Made by a program: the position numbers and the translations under genes. Source: Hydnum rufescens UP504 (Eukaryota; Basidiomycota; Agaricomycetes; Cantharellales; Hydnaceae). From it: a DNA stretch of 64,000 nucleotides. The notes below the pieces were generated by a model, which was given only the letters and a program-made list of their open reading frames with translations, was not told the DNA's origin and searched no databases. Below are positions 1-10,813 of this stretch, piece by piece; the stretch's first letter is position 1, and each line of letters opens with the position of its first letter. The stretch lies in assembly GCA_014904985.1 (NCBI GenBank), contig MU128912.1, positions 343,368-407,367 on the forward strand, given 5' to 3'.

Positions 1-601
1 GCAGCCAAGGAAACTCACGTTCGACCATCGTTAAATTTTCCTGACACTCCGAATCCAGTTAATCGTACATACGCGTATTTCCTGTCTTTGACAAACTGGA
101 CGTTATAGTAGGCATCTGCACCGGCCGATCCATTGATAAAGTTCAGGGGCAGAAGAAATGGGAGACACAATCATGAATGGGCGCACCCAGACTTAGCACT
201 CCAAATTCATCAATCGTCCCCCACTTGTAACATGTCAGATAATCGCTTACAAGTCATACTAGACCGTATCATACCTCTGCTCCAAGACCGGGAACCACTT
301 GGGCTATCAGCGCACCGTCTGGGGTCGTCCAATTCCCCCTAGGCAGACCAATCAAAATTACGCGTAATGACAATCAACGTTACGGATGCACTGGATTGTT
401 TTCCTACCCAACGATGGTGAGGTTGACACGGGTGTGCCGAGGGGTCCTGATGAAGAATTGTTTGGAAAAATCCACGAGAAGGCTGGTCGTGAAGACATGC
501 TGAAGCTGCGGCTGATGTCCTGCCATTACAGAGCGAATCCCGTAAGAGAGAGCGTTAAAGAAGGCGAATATGTAGAGACTGGGAAGCATGACGAGTGACA
601 A
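1..601 (-). CDS. Unrecognised gene, partial at window edge
   Basis: I do not recognise this gene. On the minus strand an open stretch at 601-404 (65 codons) has a hydrophobic start and ends near a possible GT donor at about 407. Closer to the edge, about 170 down to 18, another stretch reads like real protein (ADAYYNVQFVKDRKY followed by LTGFGVSGKF). It stops at a clear GTGAGT donor (complement of 12-17), so the gene continues off the left end. The two stretches may be exons of one gene, but I could not connect their frames with confidence. The region between (170-400) has no obvious exon. The product and even the single-gene interpretation are inference. Confidence 0.3.
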
Positions 602-1731
602 AGCTGAGGGCCCCAGTTACCTTGCACTTATATGCACGACTGAGGGAATCACAGCACAGGACAAATGACTCCAAACGTGAATGTGGATTTTGTGATGACA
701 AAGGGGCGAGGTCGGCGCAATCAGGCCGAAAATTATTTCGAAATAGAAACGAAGGGCCATAGGAATACAGTAGTTAGCGCGGGGGTGAACAGCCTTCGGA
801 CATGAGGCCAAGCTAGCGAGTCTGTTACGTTCGATCGTCTGGCGGGTTCATTTGAACTAGCGGGTGTGTGTGAGAGGCTGCGGAGCAATTGCTTCACCAG
901 TCTCGCTGCGTGAGGCAGCAGATCTGACTGTGCGGGTATCTGGGATCACTTGCTGCCTTCACGACTAAGCTAGTGGTGAGTTCGGGTTGGGGGGGGGAGA
1001 GAGACTTCAAGTACTACCGCGGTCTAGACGATGCGAACGTCCCAGTCGTCGAATCGCTCGGCCACAGGAAGAAAACACGGCACCGGCCGGCCCGCTCACT
1101 CCCCTCTTCGCTAGTCACTCCTCTGCGCCGTCGTTCCTTGGGACTCAGAGGAATATATCTTTTCAGTGACAGTGAGCTCCGAGAGGTGTATATCATGTGA
1201 CCCATTCAAAAACTACTCAGGCAACTCGAGCTCTGTGATCCTTCATCCAAGTCTTTTTCCCATGTCCTTCCCAACTAATCCTCAGAGGTCTTTATGTGTT
1301 TATTCTCTATTCTCGGTTGCCAATTTTGGTGCAAATCTACATTGTTGCCTGTCGTTGCAACTTTATTTATGGTGGCATCAACGATTTAGGAGAAAGCACA
1401 AGAGAACTGTTGAACAGTGTCACACGGTGACACAGCCTTCGATATTAATTATTTGGTGCCAAGATTATCGAAGGATGGCCCACAAGCACCCTACGGAGGC
1501 ATATCTTAGATTACATGTGGGACTTGCAGGTCTAGGTTACCCCAAAGGAGAATAAAATGTGTTCTGAGCAATGCTTTGGATTGCTCAACTTGCTTCATAA
1601 GTTTTGAGCTCGGAAGACCTTTTCCCCTTGCCGCGCAGGAAAGATACGTCCGAACCGAATAAACGATGAACGACAAAGTCGGACAATCTGGACTTACAAC
1701 AAGCAACAGATCATTCAGCCTCGGGAACGGT
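602..1731. other. Intergenic, no gene seen
   Basis: About 1.1 kb with only short overlapping open frames on both strands and no recognisable domain. I see nothing specific in it beyond a GA-rich run near 985-1000. Confidence 0.5.
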
Positions 1732-3247
1732 CTATGGTGCACTATCGCTCCCCCTGCCTCCACCGGACGGCCTCCCGAAATAATCATATTTGAGACTCGA
1801 AATCGTGCTGACCGGACTATCATGATGAATGTCGTCCATGCCGAAAAGTGGATTACGAATAGGGGGATCCGCTGCAAAAGGGGCTGTAGGGGGGATCGAA
1901 GCGGACTCCTCCGGCGTGTTCCCTGTAGGCTCATAAAGCGTCTCAAGTCTTTTGAGGCGCGGAGGGTGGGATGTGTTTGAAGGGGCTTCTAGGCGCGGAT
2001 TATGAGTATATGGCAGTGGAGGAGACGGTGTGCCCTTTGGATGAGGAATCGAGGATGATGCATGTGAAGGCTTCTGGGTGGCATCATTCGAAGTGGGCAT
2101 TCTAGGAGAAGGGATCAGAAGGGGAAGGAGCGGATCGGGGGGTAAGGAGTTCGAGGGGGAAAGAGAACCGGCACGCGAGTGGGTAGCGGATGATGGAGGG
2201 GGGAAGCGTAATTGGGGGGTAGGTATTCTATGGAATGCTGTGACGGCCTCGGATAAAGAATCCAGCTAATGTACGCATCAATCCATCAGACACAGGAGGC
2301 ACAAAATGAAGGATATGCGAGATACGTACCTTTGCAAGGACCAGCGCGATAGACTCCCTCCTTTTGGCAAATTCATCGTCTGGAAAAGAAGCCGCGTCAG
2401 ACGCCGAACGATTACGACCTTCCGCTACCTTTCCGGCCGATGCGCGCCTATCTTTGGCTCCATCCACAATTCCAGGGCCATCAAGAGCCAAATGCATTCG
2501 CGCAATATCGCTCTGCAAGGTGCGAATCTTTGATAGCTGTGCCCATATGTTCTCAGTAGGTTCCGACATAGCTGTGGAATCTGAATCAGCCCGAAGGCTA
2601 CGTTTAGGAAGACTTGGTTCTGCTGTCGATTGCGCCGTATCCCCCATCAATGGAGATGGTGTGTACATCACGCCAATCAACGCCCCAGTCGCAGGGTCAA
2701 AGATGTCCTCTGGACCCGGAGAGAATATTTCGTTGGCAGATAGGGCTTGGTGTTGGGTTGAACCCGGGCCTTGTGGAGCATCGTTCCGGGGTGCAGATGG
2801 ATCCTCTTGAGATGGTTTATTACCTTGAGACTGATGGGGCGAGATAAACGTTCCTATCCCGAGGCTCCTCACAGCTTGATCGTGGGGAGTCTCATCCCTC
2901 GTGATTGTAGGCCTCGTCTCCTCTGATGACAACCGCTCTCCAGAATCACCAAAGCGCCTGGGAGGCATTCCTGACTGCTTCTCGGAGGCCCTGGTCGTCA
3001 CGGGAGATAATAGAATCGGAGGGGTGGACAGCCTTGGGGATAGCAATGTGTTACTCTCTCCATCGTTGGACACAGGACCTGACCAAGGAAACATAATGCT
3101 GTTTACGGTTGTGGCAGTGCTTGCAGTTGCAATTGCATCCGGTACCGGTCGTCCGAGTTGGAAACGGAGTACTGTTGGGCTCCCTCTCAGGGGAATATGA
3201 ATACGCGTATAGCTGATCAGTGATCCAGTTCCGTTCATATTCTTCAT
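1732..3247 (-). CDS. Hypothetical proline/serine-rich protein
   Basis: I recognise no family. A long open frame runs from an ATG at 3247 (another ATG lies nine bases downstream) to about 2330. A GTACGT donor at 2329 and a TTAG acceptor near 2267 join it, in frame, to a second exon that ends at a TAG at 1732-1734, for a protein of roughly 480 residues. The sequence is low-complexity, rich in P, S, T and charged residues, with a helical stretch (NIWAQLSKIRTLQSDIARMH) just before the splice that could form a coiled coil. No signal peptide or membrane segment is evident. The frame is open upstream as far as a stop near 3332, so an extra 5' exon is possible. It lies head-to-head with the oxygenase fragment on the plus strand; nothing indicates its function. 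Confidence 0.6.
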
Positions 3248-3321
3248 ATCCCTGGGCGTTTGCTCATCATTGCCTTGCTTTCCATCCTTCGTCTTTTTAG
3301 GACCCGCGTCGGTCCTCACAT

Positions 3322-4288
3322 TTGGAAGACTTTAATTGATGGTTATCAAGAGTGCTACCATTGCCAGATCGCCCACCCGGGCTTCGCGAAATCGCTTGCC
3401 CTCGAGACATATACAGTGGCCCCTAAGACTAATTATGCGCGCCACTCTGTCAATTCCAGGTTCGGCCCAGCCGCGGTTCGCCCTGGTCGTGCGCCCGAGG
3501 CTGAGACCCCACCCTCGTTTACTTTCATCTTCCCTACTTGCGGAATTACCATCACTGACAGCATGTGGTATATGATGCGGTACGTCTGAATATCGGGAAT
3601 GTTAGAATGTCAAATTCCCCGTACATAACCTTGATTCTTTCCTCGACAGGGTCGTTCCCATCAGTGCCGTCGAGACGCGCATGAAATATGATGTGTTCAA
3701 GAGGAAGACGATCTCTGCGGAAGACCTCCGTGACTACATAACATTCTACGAGCAAGTGAGCATTCCTACGAGGATTAGAGATGATGAACCAATATCCGAG
3801 TGAACCGACTTGTTAACGGTTTCCCAGAACTGAATTTTTGATAGGTCGAAGATGAAGATTTCATGCTGTGCTGCGCGACGCAGCGCAACTTGAACACGGG
3901 AATCTACAGTCGAGGAATCCTACACCCCGAGAAAGAGGTGGGTCTTGTCGTTGCTCCCCCTTCCCATATCTCCAACTCTCCTTCTCGAGGGTTCTTTTCT
4001 TTCTTTGCTTTCGATATTTTAGAACGCTCAGCACGGTGACTTACCCATATTTTCTTCCCTTTTTTTGTTTGTGTTGCGCAGAATGGGGTGTTGTTCTATC
4101 AGTCTCGCGTGCGCGAGTTCGTGGAGAAGCATCTCGCTATGGAGAAGGAAGTGGGATACGAGGTGAACCCGGTCCAACCCCTCAGCCAGGTACTAGAGGG
4201 CGGTGCGGTTGGCTGTGGGGGTAGACCGGGTCCCGGCGGGGGAACCGATTTGGTATGCTCAAACTTGGGCCCTGAGATGACTTGGTGA
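3322..4288 (+). pseudogene. 5'-truncated Rieske-type ring-hydroxylating oxygenase
   Basis: This encodes the catalytic C-terminal domain of the aromatic-ring-hydroxylating oxygenase alpha family (choline monooxygenase-like). The opening WKTLIDGYQECYHC matches the family segment where the non-haem iron site begins, followed by IAHPGF, FIFPTCGITITDSMW and FYEQVEDEDF. Exons are about 3322-3579, 3650-3755, 3845-3937 and 4082-4288, all joined in frame by GT-AG introns, with a TGA at 4286-4288. The N-terminal Rieske domain (CxH...CxxH) that delivers electrons is missing: the DNA upstream is occupied by a minus-strand gene. Either the gene is truncated by rearrangement or its 5' part lies elsewhere. 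The intact downstream exons suggest a recent event. I treat it as a gene fragment, not as a working enzyme. Confidence 0.7.
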
Positions 4289-4757
4289 AAAGGACCCTCA
4301 GTGGCGGTGCTTCTAACTGGTTCTTCTTATGGATTCTCAAATCTTGTTCCTTCATGTGCCTATACATGTTCTGTTGTCCAGGGCCATTTACTGGTGCCCG
4401 CTCGACTGCTGCGATGGCTCTTGTGCTGCACGGGCGTTACCACTTTGGTGCTACATGCGCGCGACCTCAGCGACCTGTTCTGTTTATTTTTCTACTCTTC
4501 CTCTGCTTTTACCCATGTGTTGTCTCTCACTTTATCTCTTCGGATATGCCCTTTACTTCACGTTTTTCTCCACCCCAAGATGGGCCGGGCCAGTGGTACA
4601 CGAATTAAGGATGGGATTAAATAAAGAGCTGGTGCAACAGAGTAACCAAAGAAGGGAAATGCATACAGTACACGTTCCTGCAGGTTACAGACCCACCTTC
4701 GAGACAACGACGGAGCAAAAACAACATACACGCACAAGAGGTGCCGAAAGTGCAGGG

Positions 4758-5925
4758 TCACCGCGTTCCCTTTGCATCCTCGGCTAGTATTGCATCATTG
4801 AGTTCATCTAGAGGAACGAGCTCGCGTTGCTCGACGAGGTCAAACTGCATTGCCATTGAAACGGGGGGAAAGTGGTCAGGGGAACCGCACGGTGGAGCAG
4901 AGGCCGAAAAGAGCCTTACCTCGTTTATAAAAAGGAAGAAATGGCGGTAGCTCGTATTAAGGTGTGCTGCCCGAGAAAAACCCGGGTCATAAATAAGGGA
5001 TGGGTACCCCCAGACAAGACACGGAAGAGAGATATACCTTCGATACCGAGTGCACATATCTGTTCAAAGTGGCTGCTATACAGATGCCCATACACCCGGA
5101 ACAGGCGACGAAATATCGTCTTAATCGTTTCCCGGAAGTTCTTCGGGAAGGGGACACCTGTCGGTGTAAGTAAATTCTTGATTGAGATGGGGAAGAGATA
5201 GATATACGTTGCCAGGGGGAGTTAGTGCTTACCAATTTTGTGGGGGAAGACCGTCTCGTCGTCGAGGAGACCTTGTACCCAGTTCATGAGTGCATCCACG
5301 TAATCGGGCGCAGACAGCTTGGTCGGTCGCTTATATGTCACACCGTCTTCCCAAAGGTATTCATACCGAGGTCCCGCAGACATGACTGGACACTGCAAGA
5401 TGTCGATAAGAGAGTTAAGAGATATTGATGGAATGGCGTGGTGAAATATCACGCACCTCCTGAGGAGTGCAAAATTCAGTTACGGTGCCGTAGAGCATGT
5501 TGAGATGATTGAAGAAATCGACGGCTGGGAGAGTGATGGTTGGCTTAGAATCGAGACGTAAGGGATATGATATCTGAGGGGGTTTCCATACCATGAACGG
5601 CGAGCCATTCATTCAGATCCTCGCCTTCAGGCAGTACAACAGCTAATCGGAGGTTCCCCGATCCCTACCCAACAGCCCAAATTGTGTCAGTAGCCCCGAA
5701 AAAAAAAGGCAAGGGGAGGAAAAGGCAGAGGTCAGAGGAACATAGCCCTCACAAGGGTAGCTTCTGCGTACTTCCTGAGTTGGTACTGTTTCGTGCCCTC
5801 GGGAACATCTTTCCTAGGCTTGAACGTGCGCGTTTTGGCCCTGAGGCAGGGAAAGCCGTAATTAGTGCTGTTCGGCGTGCCGCAGCGATCGCTGTTTGCT
5901 CTCACAATCCGAAGAAGGAAGACAT
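4758..5925 (-). CDS. MOB1: MOB kinase activator 1
   Basis: Mob1 binds and activates NDR/LATS-type kinases (Dbf2/Cbk1) in the mitotic-exit and septation network. The start is MSSFFG (ATG at 5925), then TFKPRKDVPEGTKQYQL and EGEDLNEWLAVH, followed by the zinc-site and core segments TEFCTPQECPVMSAG, RYEYLWEDG, DDETVFPHKIG, FPKNF and AHLNTSYRHFFLF. All exons join in frame across short GT-AG introns, and the protein ends after EDAKGTR at 4758. The length (about 215 aa) fits the family. The conserved Cys pair and the later HxxxxxxH region are present. It lies convergent to the oxygenase fragment and head-to-head with the mevalonate gene about 690 bp away. I found no lesion; the identification is secure. 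Confidence 0.95.
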
Positions 5926-6613
5926 GCTTGTTGGAGTTGGAGGTGTTGATCGTGCACGTGGTGCGGAAGTAAACAAGTTACAATAGTTCCAGTACTTAAC
6001 GGAATATATGTACATATGGGACGCATGGAGATCATACAGTGCATGGGAAGGGCCTCATTCCACCTATAGATCGATTCCATTGGATTAGACTCACTTCAAA
6101 GTCAGACACATCCACGACCAGACTCTGACAAAGAATTCGAGGGAGTTCTTGTATTATGGAACACTTGATTCACTATTGATAGTCAACCAACATAGCCATA
6201 ACTTGACTGTCCTGAGATGCCAGGCGAGGAATATTTTCCAGTGTAATATTTGGCGCAATCCGACGACTTCCACAATCCTGGTTTCTGAATCATAAGATTA
6301 GAATAAAAAAAGTCGACGTACGGAAGAGCGTATCCCGTGCCGTTTAACGTCCATTCTTATGAATGACACCTCTTAAGGAGGGAAAAGTCTTTGGTTTATG
6401 GAGGTGATCGTAGGATCCCATGAATTCTTCTATGTCTGGAAAGAAATTGGGTACGGCGGTGGCGATGTTTGCGCCGGCAAACCCCAGGGAGGGAAACTTT
6501 GAATTTCGTCGTACGACGTCAATAATAGTATATAGTCCGAGGCCGCCCCTAGATCCTAATCCATACTTCTCAACCCCCCCCCTCCCCACTGTCGGGCCGC
6601 AGAAATATCTACA
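5926..6613. promoter_or_regulatory. Divergent intergenic region MOB1 / MVD
   Basis: About 690 bp between the start codons of MOB1 (minus) and the mevalonate gene (plus). Small open frames on both strands (for example 6344-6589 minus) have no recognisable content. It presumably holds both promoters; I see no specific motif. Confidence 0.45.
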
Positions 6614-7964
6614 ATGTCAAAGTTTCAAGCTACCGCCTCAGCGCCCGTGAATATCGCGTGCATAAAGTGGGGGTTGACATTGGACAATGTTTGCACAACA
6701 ACAGAGTCTCTAACGATCTTCATAATGCCGTAGATATTGGGGGAAACGCGATACCAAGCTCATTCTGCCGACCAACTCTTCTCTCTCCGTTACTCTTGAT
6801 CAGGATCACCTTCGATCCAAGACGACGTCTCGTGCGGACGCATCGTTCGAGAAGGATAGATTGTGGCTGAACGGGAAAGAGGAAGAAATCAAACCCGCAG
6901 GACGAACGGCTACGTGTATTAAAGAATTGCGCAGACTGCGATGCGAGTTCGAGGGTGCCAATCCCAATGAGCCCAAAGTACGCATGCCCAAGTGCAACAG
7001 CATGTCCAGTATAAACATAAATCCCTCACGTAGATAGCGGACCTGCATTTGCATATTTCGTCCTTCAACAACTTCCCAACGGCCGCCGGATTGGCATCCT
7101 CGGCCTCTGGATTTGCCGCGCTCGTCTCATCTTTAGCTGCTCTGTACAAACTCCCAGCAACCCAGAGCGAGCTCTCACTAATTGCGCGCCAAGGCTCCGG
7201 TTCTGCTTGTCGCTCGCTTTTTGGTGGCTATGTAGCCTGGAACATGGGCTCCAAAACGGATGGTACGGACTCCATCGCAGAAGAGATTGCACCTAGATCG
7301 CATTGGCCGGAAATGCACGCACTCATTTGTGTCGTATCTGATGATAAAAAAGGCACTTCATCTACTGTCGGTATGCAACGCACTCTCGAGACGTCCCGCT
7401 GTTGCAGCACCGGATTACTAGCATTGTCCCGGAACGGATGGAGAGGATTACTGACGCTATCCGGCGTCGAGACTTCAACACGTTCGCCGACGTTACGATG
7501 AGGGACTCGAATCAGTTCCACGCCACCTTGCTTGACACGGATCCGCCCATCTTCTATATGAACGACGTTAGCAGGACCATCATCGCGATTATCACTGAGC
7601 TCAACCGCGCGAGCGTTGCGGCTGGTGGATCCCTCAAGGCTGCGTACACATATGATGCCGGCCGAACGCCGTCATCTACGCCCTTGAGGATGACCTCAAG
7701 GAAATTGTGAATCTATTGGCGTCGTATTTCCCGAGCACGCCACGGTTAGAAGATCCCTTTCGTTTGTTTAGCCAGGAGGAGACGCCAGGGTTGGGTGCGT
7801 TGCCCTTGGGCTTCAACGTCGGGGTGGCGAAAAAATACCAAATTGGGGGTGTGAAAGGGTTCATCCACACTCGAGTGGGGGATGGGCCTCGGGTGCTTGG
7901 GGATGAGGAAGCTCTCCTGGATCAACATGGTCTCCCACTAGCAGAGCTCAATGTATCCTCGTGA
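6614..7964 (+). CDS. MVD1: Diphosphomevalonate decarboxylase (two frameshifts)
   Basis: The enzyme makes isopentenyl diphosphate from mevalonate diphosphate using ATP, in the ergosterol and isoprenoid pathway. Exon 1 (6614-6666) starts [18 protein letters not shown], exon 2 (6734-6977) continues [16 protein letters not shown], and exon 3 starts at 7034 with the GHMP-kinase ATP loop [17 protein letters not shown] and the family segment [14 protein letters not shown]. Two one-base losses break the frame in exon 3: near 7391-7397 (before [14 protein letters not shown]) and near 7660-7664 (after AYTYDAG), each inside a short C run. Everything else is conserved to the last exon (TGA at 7962-7964). 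Since the enzyme is normally essential, either another copy exists or these are sequence errors. Confidence 0.92.
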
Positions 7965-8372
7965 TGTGCTCAAATGACCTCGTATAAAGTATGGAAAATA
8001 GTTTCCTGTCGATCCGTTGGGGATCACTCCAAGTTCGGGTACTGCCGAATCCCACACAGTTCACAGGAACGTTCATCTTTAACCAGCGCAGTCCTTCCTC
8101 TCAGTCGGGCCTCTCTAAGGCGCCTATTTAGGATCACAGAGAGCGATTTCATCGCTTCAAGTGTATCCACAACCCCGCACTCCCTCTCATCGTCTGGCTT
8201 GCTGTGGAACGAGTATCGTAACGCCATCGACTCGGGTGGTCGATTTCACTGTCAAGGAGCTGCATTGCCTCGCATCAAGAAGCAGGTTGCTGCGATCGGT
8301 CTACATTGTAACAAGTTTACGCGTCCCGCGCCCATAGTAACAGTTTCATCCTAAACTACATCCATACCAAGT
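7965..8372. other. Intergenic, no gene seen
   Basis: About 400 bp between MVD1 and the phosphatase gene. It holds only short, unconvincing open frames on both strands and presumably includes the promoter of the phosphatase gene. Confidence 0.45.
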
Positions 8373-10353
8373 ATGTTCTCATGTACTGCCTTCACCTTTC
8401 TTCCTAACTTTCGCACCGTCAAAATCGTTAGGCTCCCCATTCCCGGCCATGAATTCTCTCGCATACATGTCTCGCCAATTCGACGCAATTGCCTCCCTCT
8501 AGCATCTTCTCCCTCCCGCCATCCATCAACCTCTTCTTCTGCTCCTCCTTCTCCGACTGCTACTAACAATATTCAAGCTACCCCCACACCACTAACTGGC
8601 TTCCGTAATCGTCGACCATCACAACCTTCACTCACTCGCCAATTGTCTTGGCCTTCCAAGAGCCCCGCTACTAGTTCTAAGGTAGCAACCTCTGCCCCTC
8701 CTGCGTTTGCCTCTCATCGAGCCTCGACGAGTCCGCGGAAACGGCGCCGACGACGGGCTGCGTCCGCTCTCCTTGCAAGACCCTTCCTAGTAATATGGCA
8801 ACTCCTCTACTCTGCATGGCTTTGGGTGTCGCGAAAGGTAGCTGAATTTAAGGAATCCACACCACATACGTCAGGTGGGGGTTCCCTTGATGCTCAAGTG
8901 GATGACCAGAGCGATGTGACCCTGGTGGATTCAGACGTGGATGATGAGGAGAATGTATCTCTGTCCCTTCAAGATTCCATGTCTTCATCTTCCTCGTCTT
9001 CGGTATCCCGTGGTCCTGAAAATGATCCTTTTTCAGCTTCAGCATCTAAGCTTTCCAGCTCGTCTTCCTCTTCTTGGACTGCTGGATCCGATAGGGTACG
9101 AATTTCAATACCCTCACTCCTTAGTCCGACCCGAGGCGAGAATGCGGATGCTGGCAGACAGTGGCGCCCTCGGGTAACGCCATATCCAAGTAAAGAGCGG
9201 ATATCTGCTGCCGACGCTGAGGAAGATGATCGTGAAGCCGATGAGCTCCGGGAACCTTTAACACCTACGCTGAATATAACATCGCCTGTGCCACGTTCTG
9301 ACCTTCCTTTACCACCGTCAGGGTTACGGTTGACTCAACCGCCTCCGCCCAGTGTTCCGTCTACTGCTTCTCCTAAATTATTGCCGAACCGGCTCGGGAC
9401 TTCATACCTTACATCCCCTTCCACCAAGACGAAGGCACCACCACGGCACGCTCCGTCACACCGACCCCAAACACCCTTCCACATGCCCAAGACGCTCGTA
9501 TTAGACCTAGACGAAACGCTCATCCACTCCACTTCTTCTCGCACGCCCCTTCCTCTGACTCCATCGGGTGGAAGGGAGAACATATTTGACTTGGGTGGGT
9601 TGTTCCTTGGTGGTGGTTTTGGCGGTGCGGGTCTTCTTGGTGCCACTCTTGGGGGCGGCCTGCTTGCCGGCACTGGCGGTCTGCTAGGTAGTAATGCCAG
9701 GGCAAGGGGAGGCCATATGGTGGAAGTTGTTCTCGGTGGGCGAAGCACGCTTTATACAGTGTATAAACGGCCGTTTGTGGATTATTTCTTGCGCAAGGTA
9801 CGTGAAGTATTTTGCGTGCGTGACTGCACGGTTTTTTTTTGTTCTTTTGTTGCTAATCTTGGGAAATTTTCTAGGTCTCCTCGTGGTATACTGTGGTCAT
9901 ATTTACGGCATCGATGCAGGAGTACGCGGATCCTGTCATAGACTGGTTGGACGCTGGACGAGGTATTTTAAGTAGAAGATTCTTCCGCGAGGTCAGCGAT
10001 TTTTCTGTCTCTGGCCTTCGTCTTTTGTCTAATTGTTTTGCCGACATCTTGTAGTCATGTACGCTGTTGCCAAATGGGACCTACGCCAAGGACTTGTCAA
10101 TTGTCGACCAGGATCTGAGTCGTGTATGCATGATCGATAATTCGCCTGTGAGCTATAGTTTTGATCAAGGTTCGTTAATCATACGATCCTGTCTTCCTAT
10201 TCTCATAACTTTGGGCATTCAGCAAACGGAATTCCCATTGAAGGATGGTACTCGGATCCGTCAGACGAAGCGCTTCTCGACCTTCTCCCCGTCCTCGATT
10301 CATTACGGTTCACCAGTGATGTGAGGCATGTCCTCGGGCTCAAGGCGTTCTGA
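8373..10353 (+). CDS. NEM1: Nem1/Dullard-like protein phosphatase
   Basis: Nem1 with Spo7 dephosphorylates the lipin Pah1 at the ER and nuclear membrane, controlling fat storage. A basic stretch (PRKRRRRR) precedes one membrane segment ([19 protein letters not shown]), then an acidic/serine linker, then the FCP1/SCP-type domain with the DxDxT motif in [13 protein letters not shown]. After it come [32 protein letters not shown] and [20 protein letters not shown]. Introns at about 9797-9874, 9992-10054 and 10170-10222 join in frame, and TGA is at 10351-10353. A Gly/Leu-rich insertion (about 9585-9690) follows the catalytic motif. The long first frame starts at 8373, but an ATG at 8449 in another frame gives [16 protein letters not shown] and would need one lost base near 8495; I think that is the ancestral start. 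Confidence 0.9.
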
Positions 10354-10813
10354 TGTCCTTTCGTAGATTGCCGTGCCAATCTGCACCCTGATCTGCTCTT
10401 TTTCGTTGGCCCTTGCCGCGTCTTCCTCCCCATTCCCTAACTAGGGTCTTTTGCTATACCCTCCTCGCATACCTGCAATCTTTCTTGGTCGTTTTTGTTA
10501 TCCTGCATCTCATCCCTGCTACGCCTATTCGATTCGGTCTTCAGCCCCTGCTTCCATACCTAGGCTCGCTTCATTGTGTACGCTTGGCTTATAGTGGACG
10601 AGCGAGAGATGGAGGTATGGGGCGTCAAATCCGGTATCTTTATGGGTGTTGCCTTAATCCGCCGCAACGAGACCCTTGTACACATGTGTATTGCATAATG
10701 TAGCGACTCATCGCACTAGTATTGAGTAACATCTCTTTGATTAAGCGGGTTCAGCAGCGACTTTGGAGTGCGGAGAACCGGTGGTGTATTATCACTACCG
10801 CGACGACCAGAGT

